Assembly: GCF_007748115.1 (NCBI RefSeq)
Contig: NZ_CP036289.1
Coordinates: 4,092,001-4,156,000, forward strand
Length of the DNA: 64,000 nucleotides
Reading direction: 5' to 3'
Origin: Bremerella volcania
GTDB lineage: Bacteria; Planctomycetota; Planctomycetia; Pirellulales; Pirellulaceae
The notes beneath the pieces are model-generated. The model saw only the letters and a list, made by a program, of their open reading frames with translations, was not told the DNA's origin and searched no databases. The position numbers were made by a program, and so were the translations under genes. Positions 61,072-64,000 of this stretch are shown here, piece after piece (within the stretch, counting starts at the first letter, position 1; each line of letters begins with the position of its first letter).

Positions 61072-63345
61072 TTAGTCCTCTACGCGTACGTCACCCAAGC
61101 CGGCTTCCGAATATTCGGTCGTCGGCTTGGGCTTTTTTGTGAAACAAAGCAGAATCGCCGGCAAGATGAGCAGATCACAGAGAAGTGCCGTCAGCAGCAG
61201 CCCGCACATGAGCCACGCGAAGCGAGACACCGGGGTAAATGGACTCAGGGCAAACACCAGCAGCCCCAGCGAGCAAATCAACGACGTTTGAATCATCGCC
61301 AGTCCACAGTGTTCGTAGGCAAGCCGAGTGGCCTCGGTCTTGGATTTACCGGCGCGAAGTCCTTTATTGAACCAACTAATGAAGTGTAGTGAGTCGTCGA
61401 CTGCGATTCCAAGCGCCGCACTAGCGGTCAACAGCGAACCGATTTCGACTTGAACTCCCAGGAAGCCCATCGTGCCGAATGCCAGAAGCGTAGGCAGGAC
61501 GTTGGGAATCATGCTGAACAGGCCGGTAACGAAATTCCGCAGCAGAATCATCATGATGACGGCGATCATCACGAACGCCAGGCCAAAGCTCTTGACCAGG
61601 TCGCTCAGCATCTCGCTTTGAGCTTTGAAGATGAGCGGCACCGAGCCGGAGTAAATGGGCTCGACGGTCGGATAGTTTTCCAGGGACTGATCAACACTTG
61701 CCCGCAGCCGTTCCATCAGCGCACCATAATCCAAACGGTCGGCCGCATGCACGCGAGCACTGATTCGCCAAAGCTCGTCCCCATCTTCGAGTCTCAGGTA
61801 ATTCATATCGACATAGTTCGACAGGCGTCCTTCCAGGATTTTGCGAATCGATGCACGGCGCATCACGGCGCGGAACCCTTTCTCGTCCCTGGGAGGAATC
61901 ACCGGGGCAAATGTCGCGGCGGACATGGTTGCCGAGACTCCTTCGACGTCCTGGATGCTTTGCTGCACGTGATCGATGATTCGGAATCGTTCGTCCGTTT
62001 GAATTTCCTCCGGCTGGTCGATTCGCAGGACGACTTCAATCGGAATGAGAGGGCCTACGTTTGCTTCCAACCAGTCGTAATCTCGCAAGATGGGCGCATC
62101 GGACCAAAACAGATCATGCAGTTGAGCTGACGTCGAGATCTTCCGCACACCAAACATTGAAATTAAAAGGACGACGAGAGAGCCTACGAAGATGGGCCAC
62201 TTGGCAAAACTCATGTCTCGCGAAAGCGCATCCCAAACCGGTTGCAGCCGGGAAGCCGACGTGCTTTTGTGATGCCAGGTCGCTGGATCGATGGGAAACT
62301 TGTACATCGCGGCGGGTACCCAAATCAGCAAAACGACCGCTGCAGCCAGGATGGATGCCGCCGCATACGCCCCAAAGTTGGTCACTGGACGGATCTGACT
62401 GACGGTTAACGACAACATCCCGACCGCCGTCGTTCCGGCTGAAAGCAAGCAAGGAACCAGCGCGGAACGTAGTGCCCACCCGACCGATTCCTTCGCAGAA
62501 CGCTCGGCAAGCGACTCTCGATAGTAGTTCATCAAGTGCACGCCTGAGGAAATGCTCAAGACGTACGTCAGGTTCGAGGCAAGCGTGAGCACCGAGTCCA
62601 TTTGCTGGCCGCTGAAATACATGATGGCCATGCTGAGTTGCTCGCAGAAGATCGCCAGAACGAAAACGATGATCGTTGCCCTGGCACTGCGAAAACTGAC
62701 CGCCATGATGAGAATGCACACGGCGAATGAACCAAGATTCAATGCGGCCAACGAACCTTTGCTGGCCTGATCAATCGCCACGCCGTCCAGCGTGGTACCT
62801 GCGACAATGAGATCTTCGCGACTTAGCCCATCAACCTGATTGGCCGCCTCAAGCGCGAATTCAATCGCCGCGGCTCGGTCCTCTTCCCCTTGGGGCGAGA
62901 CGACGGCGACAACACACGTCTGCTCCCCATCTTCACCGATCAACAACTGCTTGAGTCGATCTATTGCCAGGCTCTTCGGTAATTCCAGCGGCTCGGAGGT
63001 CAACGATTTCAGGGCATCTGGTCCGGTGATCACCTTACCAAACCAAACAACTTCCTTGCCATCGACTTCCATTGCTGAGCCAATTGCCTGAGCATATTGA
63101 GCGACCCGAGGGTCTTCCAGCGTGCATCCTTTCCAGCTCACCATCAGCAATTCGTCAGTACCGAATCGCTCGTAGAACCATATCAACCGCTGCGTTTCTT
63201 CAAACGTTTCCGGTAACCAGTCTTCGACCCGATTCTTGATGCCGTCCCATGCCCCTTTGGTCCCGATCATGACGATGGGAGTTACGGCCAGAAAGAATAC
63301 CAGGATGAACCAACCGAATCGGTCCTGCCACGAGGATTGGGACAT
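61072..63345 (-). CDS. RND/MMPL family transporter
   Basis: 757 residues. Two repeats of six TM helices can be seen: TM1 at about 11-27, TM2-6 at about 195-350, TM7 at about 384-400, TM8-12 at about 590-735. Large extracytoplasmic loops follow TM1 and TM7. The motif SSGVHLMNYYRES and its counterpart IAVDDSLHFISWFNKG are the D/H-containing sterol-sensing-domain-like segments of the MMPL/HAE-3 group, to which single-chain lipid or hopanoid exporters belong. No membrane-fusion protein gene is adjacent, in keeping with that group. Convergent with the preceding gene; the stops lie 9 bases apart. Confidence 0.9.
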   Translation of the reverse strand: MSQSSWQDRFGWFILVFFLAVTPIVMIGTKGAWDGIKNRVEDWLPETFEETQRLIWFYERFGTDELLMVSWKGCTLEDPRVAQYAQAIGSAMEVDGKEVVWFGKVITGPDALKSLTSEPLELPKSLAIDRLKQLLIGEDGEQTCVVAVVSPQGEEDRAAAIEFALEAANQVDGLSREDLIVAGTTLDGVAIDQASKGSLAALNLGSFAVCILIMAVSFRSARATIIVFVLAIFCEQLSMAIMYFSGQQMDSVLTLASNLTYVLSISSGVHLMNYYRESLAERSAKESVGWALRSALVPCLLSAGTTAVGMLSLTVSQIRPVTNFGAYAAASILAAAVVLLIWVPAAMYKFPIDPATWHHKSTSASRLQPVWDALSRDMSFAKWPIFVGSLVVLLISMFGVRKISTSAQLHDLFWSDAPILRDYDWLEANVGPLIPIEVVLRIDQPEEIQTDERFRIIDHVQQSIQDVEGVSATMSAATFAPVIPPRDEKGFRAVMRRASIRKILEGRLSNYVDMNYLRLEDGDELWRISARVHAADRLDYGALMERLRASVDQSLENYPTVEPIYSGSVPLIFKAQSEMLSDLVKSFGLAFVMIAVIMMILLRNFVTGLFSMIPNVLPTLLAFGTMGFLGVQVEIGSLLTASAALGIAVDDSLHFISWFNKGLRAGKSKTEATRLAYEHCGLAMIQTSLICSLGLLVFALSPFTPVSRFAWLMCGLLLTALLCDLLILPAILLCFTKKPKPTTEYSEAGLGDVRVED
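61094..61139 (+). terminator. Rho-independent terminator embedded in the 3' end of the convergent RND gene
   Basis: CCCAAGCCG (61094-61102) pairs with CGGCTTGGG (61123-61131); an inner palindrome CCGAATATTCGG (61107-61118) extends the fold; CTTTTTT follows. It would end the plus-strand FHA-kinase transcript but lies within the last about 20 codons of the minus-strand RND gene. Confidence 0.85.
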
Positions 63346-63486
63346 GAAAAAAAACCAGGTTGCGAATCAATGGGCGACGACTAGCTGCGAAATTCGTCGA
63401 TTGAGAATAACACATGCATCGTGCTTGAAATAGGATGAAATAGGAAGGACTAGCATGGCGAACTCGGCATTTCTCGGGAACAATTC

Positions 63487-64000
63487 ATGATTCAAGTCGG
63501 AAAATGGCAAATCGACATCGTCTCTGGCGGACGCTTTTTACACGATGGAGGCGTGCTTTTTGGGATTGTCCCCAAGTCGATCTGGCAGACCGTCCAGCCA
63601 GCCGATTCGCAGAACCTGGTTCCCTTGGCGATGAACTGCGTCCTGGCCCGAAGCGACTCACACTGCGTACTTATTGACACCGGGCATGGTTCCAAGCTTT
63701 CGCCTCTGGATCGGAAATCGCACGGACTTTTGCCTGGTTGGCCGCTGCTCGACGAGCTTGCCGGGCTGGGTGTCACGCCCCAGCAGGTCGACCATGTCGT
63801 CCTCAGTCACTTGCACTGGGATCATAGCGGGGGAGCAACCTCCAAGGTGAATGGTTCGATTCAATCCACATTTCCCTCCGCCCAGTACGTCGTTAATCGA
63901 CAAGAGTGGGCTGACGCTACCTCGGGACAAGTTGAGAGATCCGGCGGCTACATGCCGGCGGATTTCCTACCGCTCGACGAGTCAGGACAGCTACGGTTAG
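63487..64000 (+). CDS. Metallo-beta-lactamase-fold hydrolase, C-terminal part missing
   Basis: About 171 codons from the ATG at 63487 to the window's right edge. The metal-binding motif HLHWDHSGG is present (residues about 111-119), and upstream VLIDTGHGSKLS gives the family's Asp-Thr-Gly element. Typical members are about 280-300 residues and hydrolyse lactones, thioesters or similar. No signal peptide; substrate unknown. It is divergent from the RND transporter gene. Confidence 0.88.
   Translation, partial: MIQVGKWQIDIVSGGRFLHDGGVLFGIVPKSIWQTVQPADSQNLVPLAMNCVLARSDSHCVLIDTGHGSKLSPLDRKSHGLLPGWPLLDELAGLGVTPQQVDHVVLSHLHWDHSGGATSKVNGSIQSTFPSAQYVVNRQEWADATSGQVERSGGYMPADFLPLDESGQLRL

Overview
The window reads as a chromosomal segment of a planctomycete, probably of the Pirellulaceae (Blastopirellula, Bremerella or Rhodopirellula type). 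This is inferred from gene content. There is a DUF1559 protein with a prepilin-type N-terminus, a Tat-exported Gfo/Idh/MocA oxidoreductase, a small 'transthyretin-like' lipoprotein, a PQQ-like beta-propeller protein, an FHA-containing Ser/Thr kinase, an M28-PDZ peptidase and a secreted Dabb protein, in moderately high-GC DNA with long intergenic gaps. No rRNA gene, CRISPR array or phage gene was seen. One tRNA gene (Ser, GCT) is present.

1-13 kb: a truncated UvrD/PcrA-type helicase (-), a BrkB/YihY membrane protein (+), a MocR-type regulator (-) divergent from metE (+), a secreted Dabb protein, a small exported protein, a beta-carbonic anhydrase/SulP pair that looks like a bicarbonate-handling operon, an OprP-like porin and a Cys-rich lipoprotein. 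13-20 kb: an RNA methyltransferase, biotin ligase (birA), an IS110-family element and pyruvate carboxylase (pyc). The biotin ligase and the biotin-dependent enzyme are separated only by the IS. 20-24 kb: a phosphate-type signalling operon, histidine kinase - phoU - response regulator. 24-33.5 kb: a Tat oxidoreductase, a first ApbE, an OGFr-domain protein, an Fe-S photolyase-family protein, a DUF1559 protein, a PAS-AraC regulator and an M28 peptidase.

33.67-37.9 kb is the accessory part. It starts at tRNA-Ser and holds a RAYT-type transposase remnant inside inverted repeats, a complete ISAs1-family element sitting in a disrupted small ORF, a truncated DDE transposase, a GT25-like glycosyltransferase and a sulfotransferase. 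37.9-44 kb: an isochorismatase/ThuA two-domain exported protein and a sugar-acid operon (GntP permease, IlvD/Edd-type dehydratase, DapA-family lyase). 44.5-48.9 kb: malQ, pgi and class I aldolase, which feed released glucose into glycolysis.

49.3-56.5 kb is a same-strand run of exported proteins: a PQQ-like propeller, a DUF4198-like protein, a 960-residue DUF3386-like/kelch/EF-hand protein, an ApbE-DUF2271 fusion and a PepSY membrane protein. I consider it the best candidate for an undescribed system, probably extracytoplasmic flavin or metal redox chemistry. 56.9-61 kb is a second unusual unit: an FHA-kinase with repeated Thr-centred linker motifs, an FHA-TM protein with a degenerate trypsin-like domain and an exported helical protein. 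The window ends with an RND/MMPL transporter and a truncated metallo-beta-lactamase-fold hydrolase.
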